17,970 nucleotides of DNA from JACJYE01 sp964432875 (GTDB lineage: Bacteria > Bacteroidota > Bacteroidia > Chitinophagales > Saprospiraceae). Both the position numbers and the translations under genes were made by a program. The stretch covers positions 1-17,970 of the forward strand of contig CAYSPJ010000103.1 in NCBI GenBank assembly GCA_964432875.1, read 5' to 3'. This document shows positions 6,302 through 14,144 of this stretch, piece by piece. The first letter of the stretch is position 1. The number at the start of each line of letters is the position of its first letter. The notes under the pieces were generated by a model that worked only from the letters and a program-made list of their open reading frames with translations, made no database searches and was not told the origin of the DNA.

Positions 6302-7339
6302 ATGAAAGCTAAAGTAGTAATTTTCTTGGCCCTCTCTATTGTTTTTAGCGCCCTTTTTGCCGCCTGTGGCGGAAAGAATGACCAAGGCAGCCAGGATGAG
6401 GCGCAAAATGAAATAAGCCTGATTGGCAACCCCGCCATCGATGGCCTGACGGCAGAGATTAAACGCAAACCCAATGATGCGGCGCTATATGCCGAGCGCG
6501 GCCGTATTTTCTACGAAAACGCCGGCTTTGATGAAGCCATCCGCGACCTCACCCAAGCCCTGAGCATAGACTCTACTAACCTCGATTACCACTATCTGCT
6601 GGCTGATGTTTACCTGGACTACTACAAATCGCGCCTGGCTTTGAAGACCATGGAGCGCGCCATCGAACTGCAACCGGAAAACACGCTTTCGCTCCTGAAA
6701 ATGTGCGAATTCCAATATATCCTGAAGCAGTACGACCAGTCTATGAAGACCATTGACCGGGTGCTGCGCATCGACCCGCAGAACGCGGAGGCTTTCTTCT
6801 GGTTTGGCATGAACTTTAAAGAACAAGGCGATACCATCCGCGCTATCAACAGCTTCCAAAAAGCGGTAGATTTTGACTCCGACCTCATCGATGCCTGGCT
6901 TAGCCTTGGGCATCTTTATGCGGCCATCGGCGACCCTCTGGCGGCACGTTATTTCGACAACGCCGTCCGCATTGCCCCCGAAGACGTCAATGCCTTGCAT
7001 GCCCGCGCCGATTATCTTTCAGCTCGAGGTGAGCTGGCTGGTGCCATTGAGATGTACCGCCGCATCGCAGCTATTGAACCTCATTATCGCGACGCATTTT
7101 TTAACGCGGGCCTCATCTACATGGATATGGACTCGCTGGAAGCAGCCAAAGCACAGTTCGATATCGCTATCAATGTATCGCCCACCTTCATCCCGGCATA
7201 CTACTACCGGGGCCTGGCGCAAGAGATGCTTGGCAAGCTGGCCGGCGCGCGAGCCGATTATGAGCAAGCGCTGCGCATGGCCCCCAATTATGATGATGCG
7301 CTCGATGGGCTGGAGAGGATTAAGTTGGTCAAACAATAG
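6302..7339 (+). CDS. TPR-repeat lipoprotein
   Basis: A 345-aa lipoprotein. Signal peptide with lipobox LFAAC, lipidated at C22, followed by GGKND. From about residue 50 to the end it is a run of about eight tetratricopeptide repeats, recognisable by phrases such as AALYAERGRIFYENAGFDEA, AEAFFWFGMNFKEQGD, IDAWLSLGHLYAAIGD and IPAYYYRGLAQEMLGKL. TPRs scaffold protein-protein contacts. Together with the lipid anchor this suggests an assembly or complex-stabilising role at an envelope membrane, but the partner is not visible. Start fixed by the lipoprotein signal and by the promoter at 6252-6259. A MITE-like element follows the stop after 11 bases. Confidence 0.88.
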   Translation: MKAKVVIFLALSIVFSALFAACGGKNDQGSQDEAQNEISLIGNPAIDGLTAEIKRKPNDAALYAERGRIFYENAGFDEAIRDLTQALSIDSTNLDYHYLLADVYLDYYKSRLALKTMERAIELQPENTLSLLKMCEFQYILKQYDQSMKTIDRVLRIDPQNAEAFFWFGMNFKEQGDTIRAINSFQKAVDFDSDLIDAWLSLGHLYAAIGDPLAARYFDNAVRIAPEDVNALHARADYLSARGELAGAIEMYRRIAAIEPHYRDAFFNAGLIYMDMDSLEAAKAQFDIAINVSPTFIPAYYYRGLAQEMLGKLAGARADYEQALRMAPNYDDALDGLERIKLVKQ

Positions 7340-7342
7340 AGG

Positions 7343-7350
7343 CTATTTAG
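7343..7350. repeat. Target-site duplication CTATTTAG, left copy
   Basis: Identical to 7491-7498, directly abutting the left terminus TGTCCGTC. Confidence 0.6.
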
Positions 7351-7490
7351 TGTCCGTCCATTTATTCGAGTGTCTGGTCTTTAGAGTTCGAGAGCAAGGC
7401 TTGCGAAGGCCCCAAAACCGGAGTTTACTGGCCGTAAATGAGGATTTTGGGGCCGAGCGTAACGCAGCTATCGGACTATAAAGACAGACA
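7351..7490. mobile_element. MITE-like element, 140 bp, 8-bp target duplication
   Basis: Termini read TGTCCGTC on the left and the reverse complement of TGTCTGTC on the right (7 of 8 identical, weaker similarity further in). The element is flanked by identical direct repeats CTATTTAG at 7343-7350 and 7491-7498. Inside, GGCCCCAAAA and TTTTGGGGCC arms (about 7409-7454) form a large imperfect palindrome. There is no transposase frame. An 8-bp duplication differs from the CTAG-flanked element, so another transposase family must mobilise it. Confidence 0.7.
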
Positions 7491-7498
7491 CTATTTAG
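7491..7498. repeat. Target-site duplication CTATTTAG, right copy
   Basis: Identical to 7343-7350, directly abutting the right terminus. Confidence 0.6.
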
Positions 7499-7500
7499 CC

Positions 7501-7519
7501 TGCGATGATTCCCATCGCA
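7501..7519. promoter_or_regulatory. Perfect inverted repeat upstream of the beta-CASP gene
   Basis: TGCGATG, 5 bases, CATCGCA: seven perfect base pairs. It lies just upstream of a near-consensus -7 element (AATCTTTG, 7531-7538), so it may be an operator, or a hairpin left at the edge of the inserted element. Confidence 0.35.
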
Positions 7520-7576
7520 ACAAGTCTAAAAATCTTTGCTTATCTTGCCGAGGAATATACCAAGCTATAATTGCCT

Positions 7577-8983
7577 ATGAAAATCCAATTTTGTGGTGCT
7601 GCCCGGGAAGTGACTGGAAGCGCCCATTTGCTCACGCTCGACGATGGTTTCAAAATTTTGCTGGACTGTGGCCTTTACCAGGGCAGGGAGGAAAGCATGG
7701 AAAATTTCAACCAGCGCTGGTTTTTCGAACCCAAGGAAGTTGATTGCATGATTTTGTCTCATGCGCATATCGACCATTCCGGCCGTATCCCTAAATTGGT
7801 GAAGGACGGCTTCCGGGGCGAAATCCACTGTACCCACGCTACGCGTAGCCTTTGCTCGATTATGCTGCAGGACAGCGCCCGCATCCAGGAATCGGATGCC
7901 GCCTTCCACAACAAACGGCTGCGCAAACAGGGCAAAAAGGAGAACATGCGGGAACCGCTCTACACCACTCAAGACGTGGAGAAAGCCTGGAACTTATTCG
8001 ACGGCCACGGCTATGGCCGCTGGTTCCGCATCCACAAAGATGTAGAGGTGCTTTTCATCGATGCCGGGCACATCCTCGGCAGCGCCAGCGTCACCCTACG
8101 CATCCAGGAGCAAGGGCGCGAGCGGCTTTTTGGCTTCACTGGCGATATCGGCCGCCCCAACCGCCCCATCATCCGCGATCCGCAGCCCATGCCGGAGGTG
8201 GACTTCCTGATTTGCGAATCAACTTATGGCAACCGCGAGCACGATGAAAAGACTTATGAGCTGGAGCATTTTCTGGAAATCATCACCGAGACCTGCGTGG
8301 ATAACCGCGGCAAGCTCATCATCCCCGCTTTCAGCATCGGGCGCACTCAGGAGATCGTGCATGTCCTGGACCAGCTTGAAGCCGCCGGCAGGCTACCTGC
8401 CCACATTCCGGTTTATGTTGACAGCCCCCTGGCAGTAAACGCTACCGCCATCTTTGAGGCACACCCGGAATGCTTCGACCGGGAACTCAACGAATACATG
8501 CTCACTGATGATAACCCCTTTGGCTTCAATGGTCTGACTTATGTCCGGGATGTGGAGATATCCAAGAAGCTGAATGATTCGGATACGCCTTGCATTATCA
8601 TCAGTTCTTCTGGTATGATGAACGCCGGCCGGGTGCAGCACCATCTTTACCACAATATCGAGGACCCGCGCTGTACCTTCCTCATCGTCGGCTACTGCTC
8701 GCCTGATACCCCTGGGGGGGCGCTGCGAGCCGGGGCCAAAGAGGTACGGGTATTCCATGAAACGATGCAAGTGCGAGCCCGGATTGAAGTGATGGATTCA
8801 TTCTCCGCCCATGCCGACCGCCTGGAGTTGTTAGACTTTCTCTCTAATCAGAAGCAAAAGCTACAGCGGTTGTTCCTGGTACACGGCATCCTGGAGAGCC
8901 AGGAGGCTTTCCAAGGGTTCTTAAACCAGCACGGTTTCGGGCAGGTGGAGATACCGGAGTTGGGGCAGGAGTATAGGCTCTAG
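7577..8983 (+). CDS. MBL-fold beta-CASP metallohydrolase (RNA-processing type)
   Basis: A 468-aa cytoplasmic metallo-beta-lactamase-fold enzyme of the YSH1/CPSF73-like beta-CASP group (COG1236), whose known members are zinc-dependent RNA endo/exonucleases. Motifs: HAHIDH (62-67), GHILGSAS with H164, GD with D190, motif A ESTYGN (214-219), DSPLA (282-286) with H296, SSGMMNAGR (343-352), motif C SAHADR (410-415) and the late LVHG (434-437). The metal ligand set looks complete, so it should be active. Start at the ATG 7577; a TTG six bases upstream is less likely. The element at 7351-7490 separates it from the TPR gene, so it probably has its own promoter near 7531-7538. Physiological RNA substrate unknown. 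Confidence 0.92.
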   Translation: MKIQFCGAAREVTGSAHLLTLDDGFKILLDCGLYQGREESMENFNQRWFFEPKEVDCMILSHAHIDHSGRIPKLVKDGFRGEIHCTHATRSLCSIMLQDSARIQESDAAFHNKRLRKQGKKENMREPLYTTQDVEKAWNLFDGHGYGRWFRIHKDVEVLFIDAGHILGSASVTLRIQEQGRERLFGFTGDIGRPNRPIIRDPQPMPEVDFLICESTYGNREHDEKTYELEHFLEIITETCVDNRGKLIIPAFSIGRTQEIVHVLDQLEAAGRLPAHIPVYVDSPLAVNATAIFEAHPECFDRELNEYMLTDDNPFGFNGLTYVRDVEISKKLNDSDTPCIIISSSGMMNAGRVQHHLYHNIEDPRCTFLIVGYCSPDTPGGALRAGAKEVRVFHETMQVRARIEVMDSFSAHADRLELLDFLSNQKQKLQRLFLVHGILESQEAFQGFLNQHGFGQVEIPELGQEYRL

Positions 8984-9000
8984 ACCGCCGCAAGTTTTCT

Positions 9001-10359
9001 TCAGCGGTAGTAATCTGCCATTTCCAGCATAACCCCATTTACCACTTCTTTCCATTTGTAGTGGAGGTCGTTGGTAGCCAAGGCGATGGTCGTTTCATAT
9101 TCAGGCAAATACATGAGGATAGCCCGATAGCCCATGAGCAGTCCCGTATGGCCCATGTGCTGGATGCCATTATCGTCCCACAGGCGCATCCCCAAGCCGT
9201 AATGAGAGCCGCCATAAGCCGCACCGATGTCCTGCATCATTTCCTGGAGGGAAGCTTCGGTAACCAGCTTGCCTGAATACAAGGCATTGCCGAAGCGAGC
9301 CATATCGCTGGGAGTAGACACGATAGCGCCGGCGGCGCCCACAGCAGAGAGGTGGTATTCATAAGCGCGCGCGTTTTCCGCCAGCCCTTCGATGCGGTTG
9401 TTGCGGTTGCTGAAATCATCATAAATAGTGTGCTCCAGCCCCAGGGGATCAAAGATGTATTCTTTGTAGGCTTCGCCCAAAGGCTTTTTGAGCACAGCTT
9501 CTGCCAGTTTACCCAGCAGGTAGAAGCCCGTGTTAGAATAGCCATAGCCCTTCCCCGGCTTAAAGCGGGCACCGCGTTGGGCGGCAAAGCGGTAAATGTC
9601 CTGGTCTGACCACTGGCGATATTTCCAATTGCCGCGATAAAAAGAAGGGTGGTTGAGGTGGTCGACTACGCCTGCGGTATGGCTCAGCAACTGGCGGATG
9701 GTAAATTCCCGGCTGAAAGGCACGCTGGCTGGCAAATAATGGTACAAAGTATCGTCCAGTTGAAAATAGCCTTCTTCCACCAGGCGTAGCACCAGGGCGG
9801 AAGTAAAGAGTTTAGAGACGCTAGCCACGCGGTAGCGGTGTTCGGGCGTCACATCTTCAGCTTTCCAGGGGTTGGCCTTGCCAAAGGTCGTCGTTTTCAA
9901 CTGCCCATCGGGAGTCATTACGGCGGCGGAGGCGCCCAGTGATCCTTTCAGATGTGAAAGGCAGAGGGAAGAGAAAGCCTCTTCGAGATGTTGTTCTACC
10001 GAATGGCCATAATCAACCTTCAAACTGAACATCTTAGCGCGCACGACCCGCCCATCATCGGCCTTGAGCGTAAAATAATATTCGCCTTTATCGAGGCGGC
10101 CCGGCAAGCCTTGGAGTGTGCCAAGGAGAGGGTCGTACTCCAGCCAATCTGGCAAATTATAGGCGTTGACTTCAACGATATCACCGTCAATGTCTTCGAC
10201 CCGGATTTCCAGGCTGAATTCTTTTTCCGTAAATGCTTGTAAATTGGACTCCGTAGGGGCCAGGAAAATAGGGGGCGTATTAAACGGATCCGTAGCCGCA
10301 AAAATCAGCAGGGACAGGATCACCAGGAAGGTAGCCAAGCGCCAGTGTATGTGCTTCAT
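9001..10359 (-). CDS. Secreted serine hydrolase (beta-lactamase family) with Ig-like N-terminal domain
   Basis: A 452-aa exported hydrolase. Residues 1-22 form an uncleaved or type I signal (no lipobox). About 29-118 is an Ig/cadherin-like domain with the acidic loop VEDIDGD and ending ADDGRVVRAKMFSLKV. About 125-450 is a class C beta-lactamase/D-aminopeptidase-like domain (PF00144) with nucleophile S180-V-S-K183, Y274-S-N276 and H404-T-G406. Such domains act on peptides, esters or cell-wall D-amino acid bonds; the substrate cannot be told. Start chosen at the signal peptide (10359), because the longer frame to 10578 would overlap the upstream gene. It is the downstream partner of a close paralog, 164 bases away. 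Confidence 0.9.
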   Translation of the reverse strand: MKHIHWRLATFLVILSLLIFAATDPFNTPPIFLAPTESNLQAFTEKEFSLEIRVEDIDGDIVEVNAYNLPDWLEYDPLLGTLQGLPGRLDKGEYYFTLKADDGRVVRAKMFSLKVDYGHSVEQHLEEAFSSLCLSHLKGSLGASAAVMTPDGQLKTTTFGKANPWKAEDVTPEHRYRVASVSKLFTSALVLRLVEEGYFQLDDTLYHYLPASVPFSREFTIRQLLSHTAGVVDHLNHPSFYRGNWKYRQWSDQDIYRFAAQRGARFKPGKGYGYSNTGFYLLGKLAEAVLKKPLGEAYKEYIFDPLGLEHTIYDDFSNRNNRIEGLAENARAYEYHLSAVGAAGAIVSTPSDMARFGNALYSGKLVTEASLQEMMQDIGAAYGGSHYGLGMRLWDDNGIQHMGHTGLLMGYRAILMYLPEYETTIALATNDLHYKWKEVVNGVMLEMADYYR

Positions 10360-10523
10360 AAAACAGGTCTGTCTTGTTATTCCAAGGGTAAAACTAATAA
10401 AATCAACTTGCTGAAAAATGCTCTTTTCCAGAATCAGCCGCATATATACAGCTTTTCTAACGGAAGGCCGATAATATTGTTTCGATTTTATTTCAACTTT
10501 AACAATACTATTGCATGGCGTAC

Positions 10524-11891
10524 TTATTTGTAGTGGTTCACCACCTCCAGCAGTATCCCATTCACGAGGCCGAACCAATTAGTATGAGGGGAGTTGGTAG
10601 CCAGGGCGATGCAGAGGTCGTGCTCTGGCACGTACATCAGTATGGAGCGATAGTTCATCAAAGCCCCGGTATGGCCATAGTGGATGATGTTGAGGTCGCT
10701 CCACAGGCGGGTGCCCAGGCCGTAGTGGTCGCCGCCAGCTGCAAAACCGTAATCGGTAATCATCGCGCTAACCGAAGCCGGGCTTAGGAAAGTGCCGCCA
10801 TAGACCTCCCGGCCAAAGCGGGCGATATCGCGGGGCGTCGCTACGATGGCACCCGCGGCACCCGCCGCGGATAGGTGATACTCATAAGAGCGCTCATTGC
10901 GGGCCAGGCTATCAATGAAAGTAGTGCGGTTGCTAAAATCGTCGTAGAGGGTTTGTTGCAACCCCAGCGGCTGAAAAACCCACTGCTCGAAAGCTTGCTG
11001 CAGCGGCATCTGCGTGACATGCTCGACGAGCGCCCCCAGGAAGTAAAAGCCGGTATTGGAATAAGCATAGCCCAGGCCTGGTGGGAATAAAGGGAACTTA
11101 CCAGCGGCGTATTGGAAAATATCTTCATTGGTCCAGGTCCGGTGCATCCAGTTGCCGACGAAGAAATCATTGCTATTGAGGTGGTCCACCAAGCCAGAAG
11201 TATGGCTGAGCAATTGGCGGATCGTAATATTGCTGCCATAGGGCATGACGGGTATCGGCATGTGGCTGAACAATTTGTCGTCGAGCTGGAAGTAGCCCTC
11301 CTCTACCAGGCGCAACACCAGGGCGGCCGTAAATACTTTCGTGACACTGGCCATGCGGTAGCGGTGGTTGGGCATCGCCAACTCACCATCCCAGGGGTTG
11401 CTATTGCCCGCTGTTGCCGTGAGCAGTTCGCCTTCCGGGGTAGCTACTGCCGCCGATACGCCTAGCAGGCCGGGGGTGGTGAGCTGAAAACGCCGCAACA
11501 GCTCCTGGGCGAGTTTTTCCTGCAAGGTATAAATGATGCCTACCTGAATGCTGAGTGCTTTGCTTTGCTGGCCCTTGCCATCATCGGCGATAATGGTAAG
11601 GCGGTGTTCGCCCTGGTCCTGGCGGGCCGGAGTGCCCTGTAGGCGCAGTGTAGCAGCGTTGAAGCTCAGCCAGCCCGGCAGGCCCAGGACTTCTACCGTG
11701 ACCGGGTCACCATCCAAATCTTCTACTTGCAAGTTCAGTACAAAGAGGGAATCGGCAAAAGCTTGTATTTCCGCCGGGCTGATGATTTCAGGCAGATTGT
11801 TGATTGCGGGCTCGTTAGGTTCTTTGGTACAGGAATAACCTGAAATGAGGAGCAAAGCGGCAAAAAGAGCATAGCGTGTATAGTGCTGCAT
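10524..11891 (-). CDS. Serine hydrolase lipoprotein (beta-lactamase family) with Ig-like N-terminal domain
   Basis: A 455-aa paralog of the 9001-10359 protein with the same architecture: Ig/cadherin-like domain at about 33-118 (LQVEDLDGD, IIADDGKG), then a PF00144 hydrolase with S182-V-T-K185, Y277-S-N279 and H407-T-G409. Here the signal ends in a lipobox (ISGYSC, C21), so it is membrane-anchored, whereas the paralog is not. Long identical stretches such as LVLRLVEEGYFQLDD and YSNTGFY show a tandem duplication. Start taken at 11891 rather than 11909, because the -7 element at 11918-11925 would leave almost no leader for the earlier ATG. Confidence 0.9.
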   Translation of the reverse strand: MQHYTRYALFAALLLISGYSCTKEPNEPAINNLPEIISPAEIQAFADSLFVLNLQVEDLDGDPVTVEVLGLPGWLSFNAATLRLQGTPARQDQGEHRLTIIADDGKGQQSKALSIQVGIIYTLQEKLAQELLRRFQLTTPGLLGVSAAVATPEGELLTATAGNSNPWDGELAMPNHRYRMASVTKVFTAALVLRLVEEGYFQLDDKLFSHMPIPVMPYGSNITIRQLLSHTSGLVDHLNSNDFFVGNWMHRTWTNEDIFQYAAGKFPLFPPGLGYAYSNTGFYFLGALVEHVTQMPLQQAFEQWVFQPLGLQQTLYDDFSNRTTFIDSLARNERSYEYHLSAAGAAGAIVATPRDIARFGREVYGGTFLSPASVSAMITDYGFAAGGDHYGLGTRLWSDLNIIHYGHTGALMNYRSILMYVPEHDLCIALATNSPHTNWFGLVNGILLEVVNHYK

Positions 11892-11899
11892 AAAGCGGT

Positions 11900-11923
11900 T
11901 TTTTGACATTTTTTTGTCAAAAA
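11900..11923. promoter_or_regulatory. Palindrome over the start region of the serine hydrolase promoter
   Basis: TTTTTGACA, 6 T residues, TGTCAAAAA: nine perfect base pairs. It overlaps the minus-strand -7 element (11918-11925) and the expected transcription start, as a repressor operator would. A 5'-end RNA hairpin is the alternative. Confidence 0.5.
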
Positions 11924-11925
11924 TA
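11918..11925 (-). promoter_or_regulatory. Promoter -7 element (TATTTTTG) for the serine hydrolase lipoprotein
   Basis: The minus strand reads TATTTTTG, an exact TAnnTTTG match, 27 bases before the ATG at 11891. Confidence 0.55.
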
Positions 11926-11955
11926 GTAAAAACAGGCCGTTTCTCACGCTTTTTT

Positions 11956-11974
11956 AATGCAACAATATTGCATT
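11956..11974. promoter_or_regulatory. Candidate Fur/Zur-type operator between divergent genes
   Basis: AATGCAA, 5 bases, TTGCATT: a perfect 7-bp inverted repeat with the size and spacing of Fur-superfamily boxes. It sits between the two divergent promoters, 27 bases upstream of the -7 element at 12001-12008. Assignment to Zur or Fur is inference from its palindromic form and the metal-ligand-rich genes downstream. Confidence 0.4.
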
Positions 11975-12000
11975 TTAAATCTTTTTCATAAACTTTGCGC

Positions 12001-12008
12001 TACCTTTG
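12001..12008 (+). promoter_or_regulatory. Promoter -7 element (TACCTTTG) for the His/Cys-rich protein
   Basis: TACCTTTG is an exact TAnnTTTG match, 22 bases before the ATG at 12031. An earlier in-frame ATG at 11995 lies upstream of this element and cannot be the start. Confidence 0.6.
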
Positions 12009-12030
12009 TGCATTTGAGCAAGTGAATAAA

Positions 12031-12384
12031 ATGAGGTTAGTGTCTGAATCTTTCACCTATCGGCATTTAGCAAGCTTGGGCTTGCTAGGCTTCTTTTTGT
12101 TGCCGTTGGCAATGAAAGATGCCCACCTCCTTTTGGAAAGGCACGAACACCCCCAATGTGAAGCCCAAGATGGCGAGCGCCATCTGCACAGCGAAGAATA
12201 CCAACACCACGAATGTGCGCTCTGTCTGTTTTGTTACGCACAATTTCTTGAGTCAGGGCAACTAAAACCCAATTTCAGCGCACCGGCCCCACCGGTGAAA
12301 CAGCTCAAACCAGTTGCTCTCCTGTTTGTCACTCCAATCATCTCTCGGGTAAGAAAGCGCGGGCCGCCCCTGCGGTACTGCTGA
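12031..12384 (+). CDS. His/Cys-rich small membrane-associated protein, possible metal binding
   Basis: A 117-aa protein with a hydrophobic helix (residues 13-28, LASLGLLGFFLLPLAM), then a segment packed with ligands: H32, H38, H40, C43, H51, H53, H59, H60, C62, C65, C68. The core HHECALCLFC and the terminal RGPPLRYC recall small DUF2946-like proteins (His/Cys motif, C-terminal R-A/G-P-P) that sit beside outer-membrane metal receptors. Function is not established; metal sensing or delivery in the periplasm is inference. Start set by the promoter at 12001-12008. A weak hairpin (12391-12410) follows, then a leader and the lipoprotein gene 197 bases on. Confidence 0.65.
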   Translation: MRLVSESFTYRHLASLGLLGFFLLPLAMKDAHLLLERHEHPQCEAQDGERHLHSEEYQHHECALCLFCYAQFLESGQLKPNFSAPAPPVKQLKPVALLFVTPIISRVRKRGPPLRYC

Positions 12385-12390
12385 TTGTAT

Positions 12391-12410
12391 TCCCGATGCT
12401 GCTTTCGGGA
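12391..12410. terminator. Small hairpin after the His/Cys-rich gene
   Basis: TCCCGA, 8 bases, TCGGGA: six base pairs right after the stop. There is no T-run, so termination is doubtful; it may only be an intergenic palindrome or mRNA end protector. Confidence 0.3.
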
Positions 12411-12424
12411 TGATTCAACGCTGC

Positions 12425-12535
12425 ATGGCTAATACGATCCAACTCTCCCGGAGTTGCTGCCTCCTAGTGGCGGCTTTATTGGGGGGTAGCGTGACGGGCG
12501 GATTTGCCCGCGCGCAGCTAGCCATGGCGTTTAAA
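12425..12535 (+). pseudogene. Possible signal-peptide remnant of a lost gene
   Basis: From the ATG at 12425 the frame reads MANTIQLSRS, then a hydrophobic run (CCLLVAALLGGSVTGGF) and ARAQLAMA, the shape of a cleavable signal peptide. It has no mature domain and runs into the next gene in another frame. An outer-membrane receptor between a His/Cys-rich protein and a lipoprotein would fit, so this may be the 5' stub of a deleted receptor. Chance is equally possible. Confidence 0.25.
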
Positions 12536-12581
12536 AAGCTTATTCCGCATCAACTTTCACATAATTTAAAATTGATCAGAC

Positions 12582-12989
12582 ATGAAATTCTTGAAGAATC
12601 TATTTTTCCTCCTCCTGGCGGTTGGCCTGGCTACTACTGTTGCAAGCTGTGATAAAGATGATGATGATGATGAGAACAAAATCACCATCAACATCCTCGA
12701 ACCCAAAGCCAACGAAGTGATTTCCAACTCGGCAGATGTGCATATCCACATTGAAATCGAGGCTTCCGACGAAAACCACGAAGTGGAAATCGTCTTGTAT
12801 GCTCATGGGGACTCCGACAATAAAATCATCGACTTTGACCAGCATGCCCACGACAAGAAAATCGTCTTCGTCCAGGATGTTGACTTGTCGAGCTTCCCGG
12901 CTGGCACCGAGTTCCATTTGGAAGTAGAGGCTTGCATCGATGAAGATTGCACCAAAAAAGAAGACAAGCATATCGACTTCTCGATCTAG
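12582..12989 (+). CDS. Acidic His-rich lipoprotein (DUF4625-like)
   Basis: A 135-aa lipoprotein. Signal peptide with lipobox TVASC, lipidated at C23. The DKDDDDDE stretch after the cysteine looks like a Bacteroidota lipoprotein export signal, which would place it on the cell surface. The mature part is a single Ig-like beta domain resembling DUF4625 (ITINILEP.ANEVISN, then VHIHIEIEASD, then EFHLEVEACIDEDC). Histidines cluster at HIHI (54-57), H66, H75, H88, H90, H112 and H130, with a Cys pair at 118 and 123. Binding of Zn or Cu is suggested by composition only. It ends before a clear terminator at 13019-13053 and may form one unit with the His/Cys-rich gene. Confidence 0.75.
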   Translation: MKFLKNLFFLLLAVGLATTVASCDKDDDDDENKITINILEPKANEVISNSADVHIHIEIEASDENHEVEIVLYAHGDSDNKIIDFDQHAHDKKIVFVQDVDLSSFPAGTEFHLEVEACIDEDCTKKEDKHIDFSI

Positions 12990-13018
12990 CCGCAAAAGCC
13001 GTTCTATATTCTTTTAGC

Positions 13019-13053
13019 AAAGCCATGTTTCCTCTTTAGGGAAGCATGGCTTT
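13019..13053 (+). terminator. Rho-independent-type terminator
   Basis: AAAGCCATG pairs with CATGGCTTT (nine pairs, extended by TTTCC with GGGAA), and T-rich sequence follows. It lies 30 bases after the lipoprotein stop and closes the 12001-12989 unit. Confidence 0.75.
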
Positions 13054-13199
13054 ATTTATGCTCTTTGTGTTCCCCTCAACGGCTGCGCTCTAGCACAGCA
13101 GGTATTGATATGGCTGTGCCGCTTATTGCACCGCATCACTTCGAGCAGGCGCTTGGGCCTATTTGCCGACGGGGCATCCCTGCTGTGTCGGTTCGCCCT

Positions 13200-14144
13200 T
13201 TACTGGTTCTGCCGCATCCAAGCCAAAATCGCCTGCGTTTGCTGAGAAGCGATATTGGCTGGCAGCTCCACCCGCTGGCGCTTGAGCAGGTCGAAGGCAT
13301 GAGGGGTGCGGGCCTCGTCGGTCTGGCGCAAGATTAGATAGCGGTTGTTGCGGGCGCTCTTCGCTACATCGAGGTTGAGTTCCAGCGGTTTTTTAAAAGC
13401 GGGGTTGATGGAAAACTCATTTGCCTCGCGATTGTAATCAGGCAAGATAACCTGATAACCCGTGCCGGAGGCAAAGAGGAAGAGCGAGTAGAATTGCTCC
13501 TCTCGCTCGTATTCGGCAAAGGGCAGCACTGGCTTTAGCTGGCCGCTTTGGCTCAGATCAAAAGCGAAACTGCCATAGTCCTGAGCATAGCCGACCAGGT
13601 AATCCTCCCAGACCTCCAACCGCTGGATCATGCCCGACTGGGCATCCACGGCATAGCGCGCTTTTAAAAACTGAGCCTGAATCTGGGGCAAGAGCTGGCG
13701 GTTGCCCAGGTCGTAGAGGTAAATATTGCTAAAGCCTTTGACGGCAATGAGTTTGCTCGTGTTATTGTAGTTGATTTCGGCCAAGTAGTATGGGAAATCT
13801 GGGCTGACATTCACCGGCAATTCCTGGCGCTGAACCAGGCTGCAGTCTTTAGTGTCATAAACTTCCAGGATGCGGTGGCTGGCACCTAAGTTTTCATCAA
13901 GGGTGGTTTCGTCTGCTTTGATGACGAGCAAAAGCTCGAGATCGCGAGACCAGAACTGATTGCCTTCCAGGATTTCTCCGCCAGGCTGGCAGTCATGGCT
14001 GGCAGGCAGGGCTGGCGATCCTGCTATATCCGTAGTATCGCTACCGTTTTCTGCTTCAGATTGCTGGCCAGAAGAGGTGCCGTCGCCACAAGCCTGGAAA
14101 ACCAGCAGGCTCATGCCCAGCGCAAAAGGCAATAGATATCTCAT
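13200..14144 (-). CDS. Lipoprotein of unknown function, 314 aa
   Basis: I do not recognise the family. The signal peptide ends in the lipobox VFQAC (C19), followed by a low-complexity Gly/Ser/Glu linker to about residue 45. The mature part is rich in strands, with phrases such as LLLVIKADETTLDENLGASH, LIAVKGFSNIYLYDLGNRQL and NNRYLILRQTDEARTPHAFD, like an irregular WD/YVTN-type propeller that reports values; this is impression, not proof. No catalytic motif is visible. It is divergent from hisG with a 225-base gap. It ends beside 146 bases with no gene after the terminator at 13053. Probably periplasmic or outer-membrane facing. Confidence 0.75.
   Translation of the reverse strand: MRYLLPFALGMSLLVFQACGDGTSSGQQSEAENGSDTTDIAGSPALPASHDCQPGGEILEGNQFWSRDLELLLVIKADETTLDENLGASHRILEVYDTKDCSLVQRQELPVNVSPDFPYYLAEINYNNTSKLIAVKGFSNIYLYDLGNRQLLPQIQAQFLKARYAVDAQSGMIQRLEVWEDYLVGYAQDYGSFAFDLSQSGQLKPVLPFAEYEREEQFYSLFLFASGTGYQVILPDYNREANEFSINPAFKKPLELNLDVAKSARNNRYLILRQTDEARTPHAFDLLKRQRVELPANIASQQTQAILAWMRQNQ

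Noticed and set aside
13094..13187. Third small mobile element (CACAGCAGG/CCTGCTGTG arms)
   Set aside because: The 9-base inverted arms lack a target duplication (CTAG on the left only), so chance is as likely.
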